Of a stretch of 64,000 bases of DNA, positions 25,800 to 33,923 are shown piece after piece; position 1 is the stretch's first letter, and the number at the start of each line of letters is the position of its first letter. The notes under the pieces are model-generated. The model did not search any database and was not told the DNA's origin. It worked only from the letters and a program-made list of their open reading frames with translations. The stretch lies in contig CANPGM010000017.1 of the NCBI GenBank assembly GCA_947573605.1, positions 1 to 64,000 on the forward strand, given 5' to 3'. The translations under genes and the position numbers were made by a program. This DNA is from an uncultured Roseburia sp. Its GTDB lineage: Bacteria > Bacillota > Clostridia > Lachnospirales > Lachnospiraceae.

Positions 25800-26651
25800 T
25801 TAACTGTTCCGGATTACCGAAAAGGACGTGGAGTCCAAAAAATTACGAATAAATTGTTTCGTGTTCTCCGGCGACTCATAAAAGCGGCAGAAAGAGAACT
25901 TCTGTGACAGACCGTCGATTTCTTCCATCGCGTCCTTAACGGACTGCAGGGTTTGTTCCGGCAGTTCGGAGGCATTTGTATAATCTAACCTGGCGGGGCT
26001 GATTCTATGATTATGTATGGCATAATTGATCCGGTCGCGGCATCTGCAGGCGCCGTCTCCGTACTCTCCGCAATATTCCGTAAGAAAGTCCGCCATTTTT
26101 TTTCGAACTCGTGACAGCCGCTTGCGGTATGCTTCCGGCGTCAGTCCTAAGATTTCTCCTGCTATCCTGCTGTCGATGCGAAACATCGTACCGAGTATAA
26201 AAATGAAACGGCTTTCTGTGTCAAGGCACTGAAGCATAACGTTTGTACAAGACATTTTAAGTTCTTCCGCCAGAATTACCTGCTCAACATTCTGCGTCAG
26301 GTCAGGAAGATCTTTCTCCGATCCGTTTTCGATATCGCTGCCGTAGTATTCAAAGCTCAGCGGATAACGGGCGAACATATGTTTTTTGTAACTGTTTAGA
26401 TGATTGACGGCAATTCGGAATACCCAGGTGGAGAAGGAACTTTCTTTTTTAAAGGAAGAAAGATGCGTAATTACTTTTAAAAGGATGTCCTGTGCGGCGT
26501 CCTCCGCGTCCGGAAACGTTCCGAGCATACGCAGGGAAAGATTAAAAATCAAATCCTGCACGCTTTTAATTACGGTTTCTAAAGCTTCCTTATCTCCTGC
26601 GGCGGCTTCCTCGATTAGGGCCTGCAGTTCCTCGTCTGTGTTTTTCTGCAT
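25800..26651 (-). CDS. ECF-like sigma factor with cysteine-bearing C-terminal extension
   Basis: A 283-residue sigma-70 family protein. Region 2 (about 20-95) has FNLSLRMLGTFPDAEDAAQ and FSTWVFRIAVNHL, and a region 4 helix-turn-helix (about 135-190) has RIAGEILGLTPEAYRKRLSR. The roughly 90-residue C-terminal extension begins with CGEYGDGACRCRDRI, a cysteine cluster seen in one group of ECF-type factors. No anti-sigma gene is adjacent, so the extension itself may control activity. The start follows ACGGAGGTATC. Targets are unknown. Confidence 0.85.
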   Translation of the reverse strand: MQKNTDEELQALIEEAAAGDKEALETVIKSVQDLIFNLSLRMLGTFPDAEDAAQDILLKVITHLSSFKKESSFSTWVFRIAVNHLNSYKKHMFARYPLSFEYYGSDIENGSEKDLPDLTQNVEQVILAEELKMSCTNVMLQCLDTESRFIFILGTMFRIDSRIAGEILGLTPEAYRKRLSRVRKKMADFLTEYCGEYGDGACRCRDRINYAIHNHRISPARLDYTNASELPEQTLQSVKDAMEEIDGLSQKFSFCRFYESPENTKQFIRNFLDSTSFSVIRNS

Positions 26652-26977
26652 GGATGATACCTCCGTATAAATGGCGGGCGCGCCCGCGAAAAGTCTCCGT
26701 CAGAGCGTGGCGTACGTTTTAATCATTTGCTCATCAGGGGATAATTTAGGTTACACTTTATTAGACCGTTTGGCAATTCTTTTGTGACAGAAAAAATGAA
26801 AAATTTATGCTTTTTATTTTTGAGTAATGGCTGACGCGGGGGAAAAGACCGAGATCCTGTAGCTATAGAGCTTTGTAATTGACTTTAATCATAAAATATG
26901 TTAAGATAACATCATTCTTATTGATTTATTTTAATGACAATTGTCACATGAGATATATGCTGACATGGAGGATTTTT
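26652..26977. promoter_or_regulatory. Divergent intergenic region before leuA-araC, with dyads
   Basis: A 326-base stretch without a gene, separating the sigma factor from the leuA-araC fusion. Two dyads lie in its right part: ATGTTA-AGA-TAACAT at 26898-26912 and the perfect palindrome TGACAATTGTCA at 26935-26946, about 30 bases before the fusion's start. Both are candidate operators. I see no T-box sequence, which is the common leucine-gene control in Clostridia. Confidence 0.45.
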
Positions 26978-28975
26978 ATGAAAAATGTAAAGAAATATGA
27001 GAGGCAGTATTTTATGCCTCCGGTTTGTGAATATGACTGGGTGAAAAAGGATCATATCGAAAAAGCTCCCGTCTGGTGTTCCGTAGATTTAAGAGACGGA
27101 AATCAGGCGCTGATTGAACCGATGAGTCTTGAAGAAAAGCTGGAATTTTTTCAGATGCTGGTAGACGTCGGCTTTAAGGAAATTGAGGTCGGATTTCCGG
27201 CGGCTTCGGAAACGGAGTTTATCTTTATGCGTACATTGATCGAACGCGATATGATACCGGAAGACGTTACGGTTCAGGTACTGACCCAGGCGCGCGAGCA
27301 TATTATCAGAAAAACGTTTGAAGCGGTGAAAGGCGCGCCTCATGCGGTAATTCATCTCTACAACTCTACGTCCGTAGCACAGCGCGAGCAGGTTTTTAAA
27401 AAGGATAAGGCGCAGATAAAGGAACTGGCGGTAGAAGGCGCAAAGCTGTTAAAAGAGCTGGCGGATGAAACGGAAGGAGACTTTTCGTTTGAGTACAGCC
27501 CGGAAAGTTTTCACGGAACGGAAGTGGAATACGCGGTAGAAGTGTGCAATGCAGTGCTTGATATCTGGCGGCCGGACGGCGGACGCAAGGCGATTATTAA
27601 TATTCCGGCGACGGTGGAGACGGCAATGCCGCATGTTTTTGCGACGCAGATTGAATATGTCAGCAAAAATCTCAAATACCGGGAGCACGTCGTGTTAAGT
27701 CTTCACCCGCACAATGACAGAGGCTGCGGCGTCTGCGATGCCGAGCTCGGAATACTGGCGGGAGCCGACCGTATTGAAGGAACGCTGTTCGGAAACGGAG
27801 AGCGGACCGGAAACGTAGACATTATTACGCTTGCAATGAATCTGTTTTCCTACGGAGTAGAGCCGGAGCTCGACTTTGCGAATATGCCGTATATTCGGGA
27901 AAAATACGAACGTCTGACGGGAATGCACGTCTATGAAAGACAGCCGTATGCCGGAGATTTGGTCTTTACCGCATTTTCCGGTTCACATCAGGATGCGATT
28001 GCCAAAGGAATGGCATGGAGAGAAGAAAGAAATCTGGAAACATGGACGGTTCCGTATCTGCCGATTGATCCGGTGGATGTGGGAAGAACGTACGACGCCG
28101 ATGTCATTCGCATTAACAGCCAGTCGGGTAAGGGCGGTATCAGTTATATCCTGAAACAGAATTTTTCCGTTTCTGTCCCGGAAAAAATGCGGGAAGAGGT
28201 CGGCTACACGGTCAAACAGGTATCCGACGAGGAGCACAAGGAGCTTTCTCCGCAGTGGGTTTATGAAATCTTTGAAGAAAATTATGTAAACCGGATGCCG
28301 TATTTTCAGATTTGCGAGTGCCACTTTAAACAGGACGACGGAATTATGGCGGAGGCGTCGATTGTCTGCGGTGAAAAGAAAACGGTCGTTGCCGCGAACG
28401 GAAACGGACGTTTAGATGCGGTCAGCAATACCATAAAACAGTTTTTCGGCGTAAGCTACGAGCTTTCCACGTACGAAGAACATGCGCTTTCCCACGGCTC
28501 TTCCTCTAAGGCGATGGCATATGTGGGTATTACCTGCGACGGAAAAAATTACTGGGGAGCCGGAATAGACGAAGATATTATCAAGGCGTCCATTCATGCG
28601 CTGGTCGTAGCGGTAAACAAGCTGCCCGGCGTCTGCGGAGACGAAAACGTGAAGGACGATCGGCTGGTCGCCATGTTAAACTATATCCAGACCAACTATC
28701 AGAATGTAACTTTAGAGGAGATGGCGAAGCAGTTTCATCTTTCCGAGCCGTATATCTCCAAATATATCAAAGAGAAATCCGGGAAGACGTTCGGAGAGCA
28801 CGTAAGCCGTATCCGCATGAAACGAGCGAAGACGCTCTTAAAAAACGGAAATATGACGGTGGAAGCAATTTCCGGGGCGATTGGGTATCAGAATGTGGAG
28901 CATTTTAACAGAACCTTTAAGAAAACGTTTGATATGACTCCAATGCAGTACCGAAATGCGAGCCGGGAAGGATAA
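26978..28975 (+). CDS. leuA: 2-isopropylmalate synthase fused to an AraC-type domain
   Basis: A 665-residue protein. Residues 1 to about 555 are a complete LeuA of the long type: a TIM-barrel with CSVDLRDGNQALIEPM (R39, D40), the metal motif H243-P-H245 in LSLHPHNDRGCG, NGERTGNVDI and a regulatory domain. Residues about 561-660 are a full AraC/XylS double helix-turn-helix with LEEMAKQFHLSEPYISKYIK and VEAISGAIGYQNVEHFNRTF. LeuA condenses acetyl-CoA and 2-oxoisovalerate in leucine synthesis. No stop or frameshift separates the parts. ATG 26978 is chosen because GGAGG precedes it. The enzyme may regulate genes directly; that is inference. Confidence 0.92.
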   Translation: MKNVKKYERQYFMPPVCEYDWVKKDHIEKAPVWCSVDLRDGNQALIEPMSLEEKLEFFQMLVDVGFKEIEVGFPAASETEFIFMRTLIERDMIPEDVTVQVLTQAREHIIRKTFEAVKGAPHAVIHLYNSTSVAQREQVFKKDKAQIKELAVEGAKLLKELADETEGDFSFEYSPESFHGTEVEYAVEVCNAVLDIWRPDGGRKAIINIPATVETAMPHVFATQIEYVSKNLKYREHVVLSLHPHNDRGCGVCDAELGILAGADRIEGTLFGNGERTGNVDIITLAMNLFSYGVEPELDFANMPYIREKYERLTGMHVYERQPYAGDLVFTAFSGSHQDAIAKGMAWREERNLETWTVPYLPIDPVDVGRTYDADVIRINSQSGKGGISYILKQNFSVSVPEKMREEVGYTVKQVSDEEHKELSPQWVYEIFEENYVNRMPYFQICECHFKQDDGIMAEASIVCGEKKTVVAANGNGRLDAVSNTIKQFFGVSYELSTYEEHALSHGSSSKAMAYVGITCDGKNYWGAGIDEDIIKASIHALVVAVNKLPGVCGDENVKDDRLVAMLNYIQTNYQNVTLEEMAKQFHLSEPYISKYIKEKSGKTFGEHVSRIRMKRAKTLLKNGNMTVEAISGAIGYQNVEHFNRTFKKTFDMTPMQYRNASREG

Positions 28976-29010
28976 AAGTAAATATTTTGCCTAAAAAGAA
29001 CCGGAAATGT

Positions 29011-29038
29011 TAAATTTTTTCGACGTTTCATCCGATAT
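29011..29038 (+). promoter_or_regulatory. Sigma-28 (SigD)-type promoter
   Basis: TAAA at 29011-29014, 16 bases, then TCCGATAT at 29031-29038. This fits the flagellar sigma factor consensus (TAAA, about 15 bases, GCCGATAT) with one mismatch in the -10 element. It lies about 100 bases before a flxA-like gene, a class that depends on this sigma factor in other bacteria. Confidence 0.6.
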
Positions 29039-29136
29039 ATAATTAGAGGAATAGTCTGACAACTGTTTTTCTATTGATAAATTGTAACGATAAAGAAAGG
29101 CAGCATTGATTTGAGAAGGCGGACAGGAGGAGAGTT

Positions 29137-29862
29137 ATGGGCGTAGCAGGTATTAGTCAGAGGTCGAATATCATGCCTGTGGGTCGGTCGGATCAGGACA
29201 GCCATGAGAAGAACATTCAGAGGCAGATTTCTAATCTTCAGGAAAAAGTGAAAAATGTCGCTTATGACAGAGAGAAGTCAGCCGAGGAGAAAACGAACGA
29301 GAAAAAAGAACTGCAAGAGCAGATTCAGAACTTAAACAGTGAATTAAAGCAGTATCGGCTGGAGAAGCAGCAGGAGGAGACGGCAAAGCGGCAGGAAGAG
29401 ACGGCAAAGACAGCGGAAAAAGATGCAGCCGAGGCAAAAGCTGCTGTGAATGAAAGCAAAAACGCGGAAGCTTCTTCGGAACCGGAGGAAAGAGGATTTG
29501 GCGACAAAGAATCGGGCGTCATTATCACGATTTCCCAGACCAAAGACCAGATTTCAGATATGAGGCGGATACGGACGGCTTTGGAAGGAAAGATGCGCAC
29601 TGCGGAGACGGAAGAGGAAAAGCGCAGCATTCAGGAGCGAATCAGTAAAGTTTCCAGAAGCATGGGAGAAAAAATACGGAAAATCTCCGATACGATAGCC
29701 GAGAATATGAAAGACGAAGAGGAACGGAAGGATAAAGTCGGTAAAATACAAAAAGAGAACGAAGAACGGCTTGAAAATATTAAAGCAGTTGTTTCAAATG
29801 CCGGAAGAACGGAAACATCCGCCGGTTACAGGAAGGAAAATTTTACCGTTTCCGTGTCATAA
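29137..29862 (+). CDS. FlxA-like coiled-coil protein
   Basis: A 241-residue, very polar protein made of predicted coiled coils at about 25-110 (with QRQISNLQEKVKNVAYD and KKELQEQIQNLNSELKQY) and about 140-225. There is no signal peptide or membrane span. The QIQNLNSELKQYR segment resembles FlxA-like proteins, whose E. coli namesake is a flagellar-regulon gene of unknown role. A sigma-28-type promoter precedes it, which supports this. AGGAGGAGAGTT lies just before the ATG. Terminated at 29881-29919. Confidence 0.65.
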   Translation: MGVAGISQRSNIMPVGRSDQDSHEKNIQRQISNLQEKVKNVAYDREKSAEEKTNEKKELQEQIQNLNSELKQYRLEKQQEETAKRQEETAKTAEKDAAEAKAAVNESKNAEASSEPEERGFGDKESGVIITISQTKDQISDMRRIRTALEGKMRTAETEEEKRSIQERISKVSRSMGEKIRKISDTIAENMKDEEERKDKVGKIQKENEERLENIKAVVSNAGRTETSAGYRKENFTVSVS

Positions 29863-29880
29863 TTTCAATGAAAAGAAAAA

Positions 29881-29919
29881 AGGCGCAGGATATCTAAACG
29901 GATATCCTACGCCTTTTTT
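29881..29919 (+). terminator. Intrinsic terminator after the flxA-like gene
   Basis: AGGCGCAGGATATC pairs with GATATCCTACGCCT (one mismatch), followed by six T. Also serves as a stem on the other strand, toward lgt. A remnant of the inverted-repeat element end follows directly at 29921. Confidence 0.85.
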
Positions 29920-29920
29920 A

Positions 29921-29945
29921 ACTTATAGGATTCGGCGTCGTCAGA
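29921..29945 (+). repeat. Solo end remnant of the 320-bp element
   Basis: ACTTATAGGATTCGGCGTC resembles the element terminus CCTTATAGGATTCGGGTGTC seen at 33402. It follows a T-run terminator, as the full copies do. Only the end is present. The short match makes this tentative. Confidence 0.45.
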
Positions 29946-29956
29946 CGCAAGCGCTT

Positions 29957-30718
29957 TTATTCTTCCGCTTTTCTTTTGGATAAGATCACGGCCATTGCGA
30001 TTCCGACAATCAGAATAAAGATCGAGATAAACTGCGACGTTGACAGCGCGCCCACGCTTCCGCGGTCTAAATCCCCGCGGAAAAATTCGATGAAAAACCG
30101 CCCGATGCTGTAGAAAATCAGGTAAAACGCGCCGATTTTTCCGGGCGTTTTATTTCGCCGTGCAAGCGCGCACAGAAGGAAGAAGTGCAGAAAATCAAAG
30201 GCGCTTGACACCAGCTGGGACGGAAAAAGAGCGACGTTGTTCGGTGCATATTGCGAATGCGTAAAGGTAATGGAAAACGCCGAGGAGGTTTCACAGCCAT
30301 AGCAGCAGCCGGCCAGAAAGCATCCGATCCGGCCAAAGCCCTGTGCAAGCGCGACAGACGGAAGAATGAGATCCATATATTTTAAAAAATGCAGTTTTTT
30401 TCTGCGGCAGTATACGAAAACCGCCAAAATACCGGTAATAATGCCTCCGTAAACGACGAATCCATCGGTAATACCGGTGTAGAGCAGCGACGGATTTTTT
30501 ATTATCTGATCAAAAATGGTAATGTAATAGAGCAGCTTTGCGCCTGCAAATCCGAATACAACCGCGATAATCATGATAACAAAAATCGGTTCGCTGTCCA
30601 ACTGATATTTTCTTGCCCGATATTCCGTAATCAGATAAGCCGTAAAAATACCGATGGCAATCATTAGCCCGTATCCGTAAATTGTAATGCCGCCAATGGA
30701 AAACAGTTCGTTATGCAT
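29957..30718 (-). CDS. lgt: Prolipoprotein diacylglyceryl transferase
   Basis: A 253-residue Lgt with about seven membrane spans. It carries the family signature GFGRIGCFLAGCCYG, the DGFVVYGGIITG block, and a C-terminal GRFFIEFFRGD motif. Lgt transfers a diacylglyceryl group from phosphatidylglycerol to the lipobox cysteine of preprolipoproteins. This is the first step in lipoprotein maturation and serves, for example, the lipoproteins at 43474, 47886 and 62008. The start ATG is preceded by AAAGGACTC. It is a single gene, convergent with flxA-like. Confidence 0.95.
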   Translation of the reverse strand: MHNELFSIGGITIYGYGLMIAIGIFTAYLITEYRARKYQLDSEPIFVIMIIAVVFGFAGAKLLYYITIFDQIIKNPSLLYTGITDGFVVYGGIITGILAVFVYCRRKKLHFLKYMDLILPSVALAQGFGRIGCFLAGCCYGCETSSAFSITFTHSQYAPNNVALFPSQLVSSAFDFLHFFLLCALARRNKTPGKIGAFYLIFYSIGRFFIEFFRGDLDRGSVGALSTSQFISIFILIVGIAMAVILSKRKAEE

Positions 30719-30798
30719 AAGAGTCCTTTCATTCTGTGTAACGTTTCTTATTGAACAAGTATATCACATTCGACCGAATTTGCCAGCCGTTTTTACAG

Positions 30799-30837
30799 GA
30801 AACTTTTTCCCGAAACTTTTTCCCGAAACTTTTTCCC
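30799..30837. repeat. 13-bp tandem repeat, three copies
   Basis: GAAACTTTTTCCC occurs three times head to tail at 30799, 30812 and 30825, followed by a partial GAAA. It lies in the space between the divergent lgt and MFS genes. It could be a slippage-prone spacer or a set of binding sites. Confidence 0.85.
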
Positions 30838-30985
30838 GAAAAATGTTTGGAAAAAATTGGCGGAGACTTATCGCGGAGCAGGATGGAAATGGGGGATAGA
30901 AAAAAGAACGGGGATGTGTTAGAATGTGGCTGTCAAAAGGATAAACTGGTTAAGATGCCTTGTATGCGGCGGGATGAGAGGAATT

Positions 30986-32179
30986 ATGTTTGAAATGTTA
31001 AATACAGCGGAAAAGAAAAAACAGTTTTTTATGACGTACGGCGTGTTTTTGATTAACGGAATGCTTGCGCTTTCGATTGGTTCTCTATTGCCGTTTGTCA
31101 GACAAGCAAAGGGAATTGATTATGCATTCGGCGGTATTCTGGTAAGTCTGCATTCTGTCGGGAATCTGATCTCTGGCTTTGCAGGGGGTATTTTTCCGGT
31201 TTTTATCGGAAGAAAAAAGAGTATTCTGATTTTTGAAAGTTTTTTTTCAGCGGCATTTCTTCTTCTGATATTCGGAAGCGGCAAAGCAGCCGTCGCGCTG
31301 GCTTTCCTGATGACGGGGCTTGCAAGGGGAGCAGCCAGCAATTTTAATAATACGACAATCAATCAACTTGCTCCAGGAAAGGCATGGGCGATAAACGGTC
31401 TTCATGCGATGTTTTCCATTGGAGCGTTTCTGTTTCCGCTTCTTTTCACGCTGCTTACGTCGTTTCATGCGGATTACTGGATTTATGCCTGTTACTTTAT
31501 GCTGGCGATGGGAATTTTATGCTGGATGCTTTATCTTTTGATACCGACGGAACAGGGCGCCGTTTCGGCGAAAAAGGAAGCGCAGGATCAGAAGTCGGAT
31601 TTCGGATTTTTTAAAGAGCCGCTTTTTTGTCTTTGTACGGCGATTTTGTTTTTCTATTTGTGTGCGGAGCAGGGAGTGATCGGATGGCTGATTACTTACT
31701 TTAAGGATTCGGGTCTTTTAAGCGCGGCGCTTTCTCAGGTAATGGCAAGCGTGCTCTGGATTATGATTTTAGTCGGGCGCCTTACTGCGGCATGGCTATC
31801 GACAAAAATAAGAAAGGAGAATCTGCTTCTGATTATGGGATTTGGATTCGCACTCTTCTTTCTTGTGCTGCTCTTCGGAAGAAGTACGGGGACGATTGTG
31901 TGCGGGATCATGGGATTCGGATTCTTTATGGCAGGGATATATCCGACGACGGTTTCTCTTTCGGGACTTATCATACAGAAATACCGTCTGGCGTGGAGCT
32001 TTATGCTTACAATGGCAAGTTTCGGCTCTATTCTGATGCCTGCCGTAATCGGAAGAATTGCAGATGAGGCCGGAATCGTTTATGGAATGGGTTCCGTTGC
32101 GGTTGTGGTAGTCATAGATTTAGTTCTGCTCGCAGGCTTGAAAATTTATTCGGACAGGAAAAAACGTCTCTACCAGTAG
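30986..32179 (+). CDS. Major facilitator superfamily transporter
   Basis: A 397-residue protein with about 12 membrane spans typical of MFS. The loop between spans 2 and 3 has FAGGIFPVFIGRKKS, and LTGLARGAASNFNNTTIN-like polar residues occur within span 4. The sequence resembles the sugar/fucose-permease-like branch (GxFxFG at the C-half: FGFFMAGIYPTTVSLSG). Substrate is unknown. ATG 30986 follows GAGAGGAATT. An upstream in-frame ATG (30926) would add a cysteine-rich tail without a ribosome site. Faces lgt. Confidence 0.85.
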   Translation: MFEMLNTAEKKKQFFMTYGVFLINGMLALSIGSLLPFVRQAKGIDYAFGGILVSLHSVGNLISGFAGGIFPVFIGRKKSILIFESFFSAAFLLLIFGSGKAAVALAFLMTGLARGAASNFNNTTINQLAPGKAWAINGLHAMFSIGAFLFPLLFTLLTSFHADYWIYACYFMLAMGILCWMLYLLIPTEQGAVSAKKEAQDQKSDFGFFKEPLFCLCTAILFFYLCAEQGVIGWLITYFKDSGLLSAALSQVMASVLWIMILVGRLTAAWLSTKIRKENLLLIMGFGFALFFLVLLFGRSTGTIVCGIMGFGFFMAGIYPTTVSLSGLIIQKYRLAWSFMLTMASFGSILMPAVIGRIADEAGIVYGMGSVAVVVVIDLVLLAGLKIYSDRKKRLYQ

Positions 32180-32293
32180 TTTACTTGCAGAAGGAAACCG
32201 ACGGTAGGATGACAGAAAGACGGTGATTCGGTAAGATGAGATTATCGTTTCTTACCGTCTTTGGGCGGGGGTGAATTTACAAGGAGGATTGCT

Positions 32294-33121
32294 ATGGATA
32301 GTCAGAAAATGGGAAGGTTTATTTTAGAGTGCAGAAAAGCACGGCATATGACGCAAAAGGAGCTGGCGGAAAACTTAAATATTACCGATAAAGCAGTATC
32401 TAAATGGGAGCGCGGAATCAGCTGCCCGGATATTTCGACGCTTCCTGCGCTTGCGAAACTGTTTGATGTGTCAGTAGGAGAATTGTTAAACGGCGGGCAG
32501 GAAAATTCGGACGGAAATCACAAAATACAAGAAGCGGAACAGGCGCTTGCATATGCAGATTTTGCAGCAAAAAAAAAGATAAAGTCCTGGCGGGGAATTT
32601 GCGGAATCGTACTGTCTGCGCTGTTTTTTATCGGTATCGTTGTATGTGCAATCTGTGACGTCGCTGTGTTTCGGAAGTTTACCTGGTCGCTTTATCCGAT
32701 TAGTTCGATTTTATTTGGATGGGCGCTGCTGCTTCCGATTTTTCTATCCGGCAGGCGCGGAATTGCAGGTTCGCTGCTTCTGCTTAGTCTGTTGTTAATT
32801 CCTTACCTGTGTGTTCTGAATGCGCTGATTCAAAACAGTCCGCTATTGCTTCCGATCGGAATCAGAACGGCGATCGTTTCCATACTGTACCTTTGGATTA
32901 TTTTTGTATTGAATAAGTATTTTTTCAAGAAAAAGATAATCCTGCCTGCCATTGCAGCAGATGCATTGCTGGCGGTTCCGCTGCATATCGCCATTAACGG
33001 TATTCTATCCGGTTTGCTGAATGAATCGCTTTTTGATGTATGGGATATCTGCGTAATTGCTGCTCTGGCAGCGACGGCTTTCGTGCTTCTGGCGGCGGAT
33101 TATCTTTTCAGAAAAAAATAA
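32294..33121 (+). CDS. XRE regulator with membrane-anchored C-terminus
   Basis: A 275-residue protein. An N-terminal Cro/C1-type helix-turn-helix (about 5-60: MTQKELAENLNITDKAVSKWERG) is followed by about seven transmembrane segments. This fused HTH-membrane design is common in Clostridia, and the function is probably membrane-tethered regulation. AAGGAGGATTGCT precedes ATG 32294. A weak hairpin (CGGTAAGA/TCTTACCG, 32230-32262) lies between it and the MFS gene. Confidence 0.85.
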   Translation: MDSQKMGRFILECRKARHMTQKELAENLNITDKAVSKWERGISCPDISTLPALAKLFDVSVGELLNGGQENSDGNHKIQEAEQALAYADFAAKKKIKSWRGICGIVLSALFFIGIVVCAICDVAVFRKFTWSLYPISSILFGWALLLPIFLSGRRGIAGSLLLLSLLLIPYLCVLNALIQNSPLLLPIGIRTAIVSILYLWIIFVLNKYFFKKKIILPAIAADALLAVPLHIAINGILSGLLNESLFDVWDICVIAALAATAFVLLAADYLFRKK

Positions 33122-33144
33122 GCTTGTCCGGCCGTAAATATGGT

Positions 33145-33330
33145 CTAGTTTCGTTCTCTTACAAATTGTTCTACAAGATGACGTACATCTTCTCTGCAGG
33201 CGCCGCAGACGGTGCCTGCACCGGTCGCTTCCTGTACTTCTTCCAGAGTAGATGCACCGGCGTCTACGGCTTCTTTAATCATTCCATTCGTAATATTTAA
33301 ACAATAACATACAACTTTATCAGGGTTCAT
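33145..33330 (-). CDS. Bfd-like [2Fe-2S] protein
   Basis: A 61-residue protein consisting only of the BFD-like domain. Four cysteines occur in VVCYCLNIT and AGTVCGACREDV, a C-x-C...C-x2-C pattern that binds a [2Fe-2S] cluster. Relatives serve as bacterioferritin-associated ferredoxin or as subunits of oxidoreductases. It is a free-standing gene with AAAGGAAGG before its ATG, next to repeat element B. The partner is not in the window. Confidence 0.88.
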   Translation of the reverse strand: MNPDKVVCYCLNITNGMIKEAVDAGASTLEEVQEATGAGTVCGACREDVRHLVEQFVRERN

Positions 33331-33401
33331 AGTTATCCTTCCTTTCTTTGACAGGATGTGCAGATGCCGTTCGTTTTATTCTGCGTAATCCTGTTTTTTT
33401 A

Positions 33402-33721
33402 CCTTATAGGATTCGGGTGTCAAAAGGCCGGTTTCAGGCTGTTGGCTGGCAAATTGCACAAAATATCACTCGCTGTATGTTCCGGCAAACGGATTCTCTA
33501 AATGCTCTGACCGGGTGATTTCTCCGCAGTGCAACCGCCCGCCAATCGCCATCCTGGCTCATTGCGGGCTTTTGGGGACTTCCATGTCCCCAAATTGCAG
33601 ATGACGAACAGAGCATTAAGAGAATCTCATTTCCCTGCACAAAACAGCTCCGTGATTTATTTTGTGCAAGTTGCCAGTTCAAATCGAAAAGACCGCCTTT
33701 TGACACCCGAATCCTTATAGG
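33402..33721 (-). repeat. 320-bp inverted-repeat element, copy B
   Basis: Same element as 24681-24999 but inverted. By eye they differ at only a handful of positions. The ends CCTTATAGGATTCGGGTGTC and GACACCCGAATCCTTATAGG are almost perfect inverted repeats. It follows a T-run (33391-33400), and GAAAC follows its right end, as at copy A. Together with copy A it brackets about 8.4 kb in inverted orientation. A 90-codon open frame inside both copies is judged fortuitous. Confidence 0.8.
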
Positions 33722-33809
33722 AAACCGCATCCCAAAACGCAAATATTGCATACAATTGAATAAAATATAGGATTACAATATAATTATATTGTATCTCGAT
33801 AAATTTATA

Positions 33810-33837
33810 TTGACATATGGAATAAATTGGATATAAT
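33810..33837 (+). promoter_or_regulatory. Strong promoter of the DUF2975 operon
   Basis: TTGACA at 33810-33815, 16 bases, TATAAT at 33832-33837, both exact consensus. The rest of 33722-33923 is AT-rich and holds no gene. Confidence 0.8.
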
Positions 33838-33923
33838 AAAACATAAATATTTGATTGCGCCAGGAAAAAGGGATATCGGTTTGTCCCGCGCATTCGAAAA
33901 TGAATATCAGGGGAGAGAAGGCT

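Noticed and set aside
26652..26977. T-box leader for the leucine gene
   Set aside because: The conserved T-box sequence and antiterminator were not found in the gap; only dyads are present.
30917..30946. GGCTGTCAAAAGGATAAACTGG, similar to part of the element end
   Set aside because: Only about ten bases match the repeat end and there is no adjacent terminator. Too weak to call a remnant.
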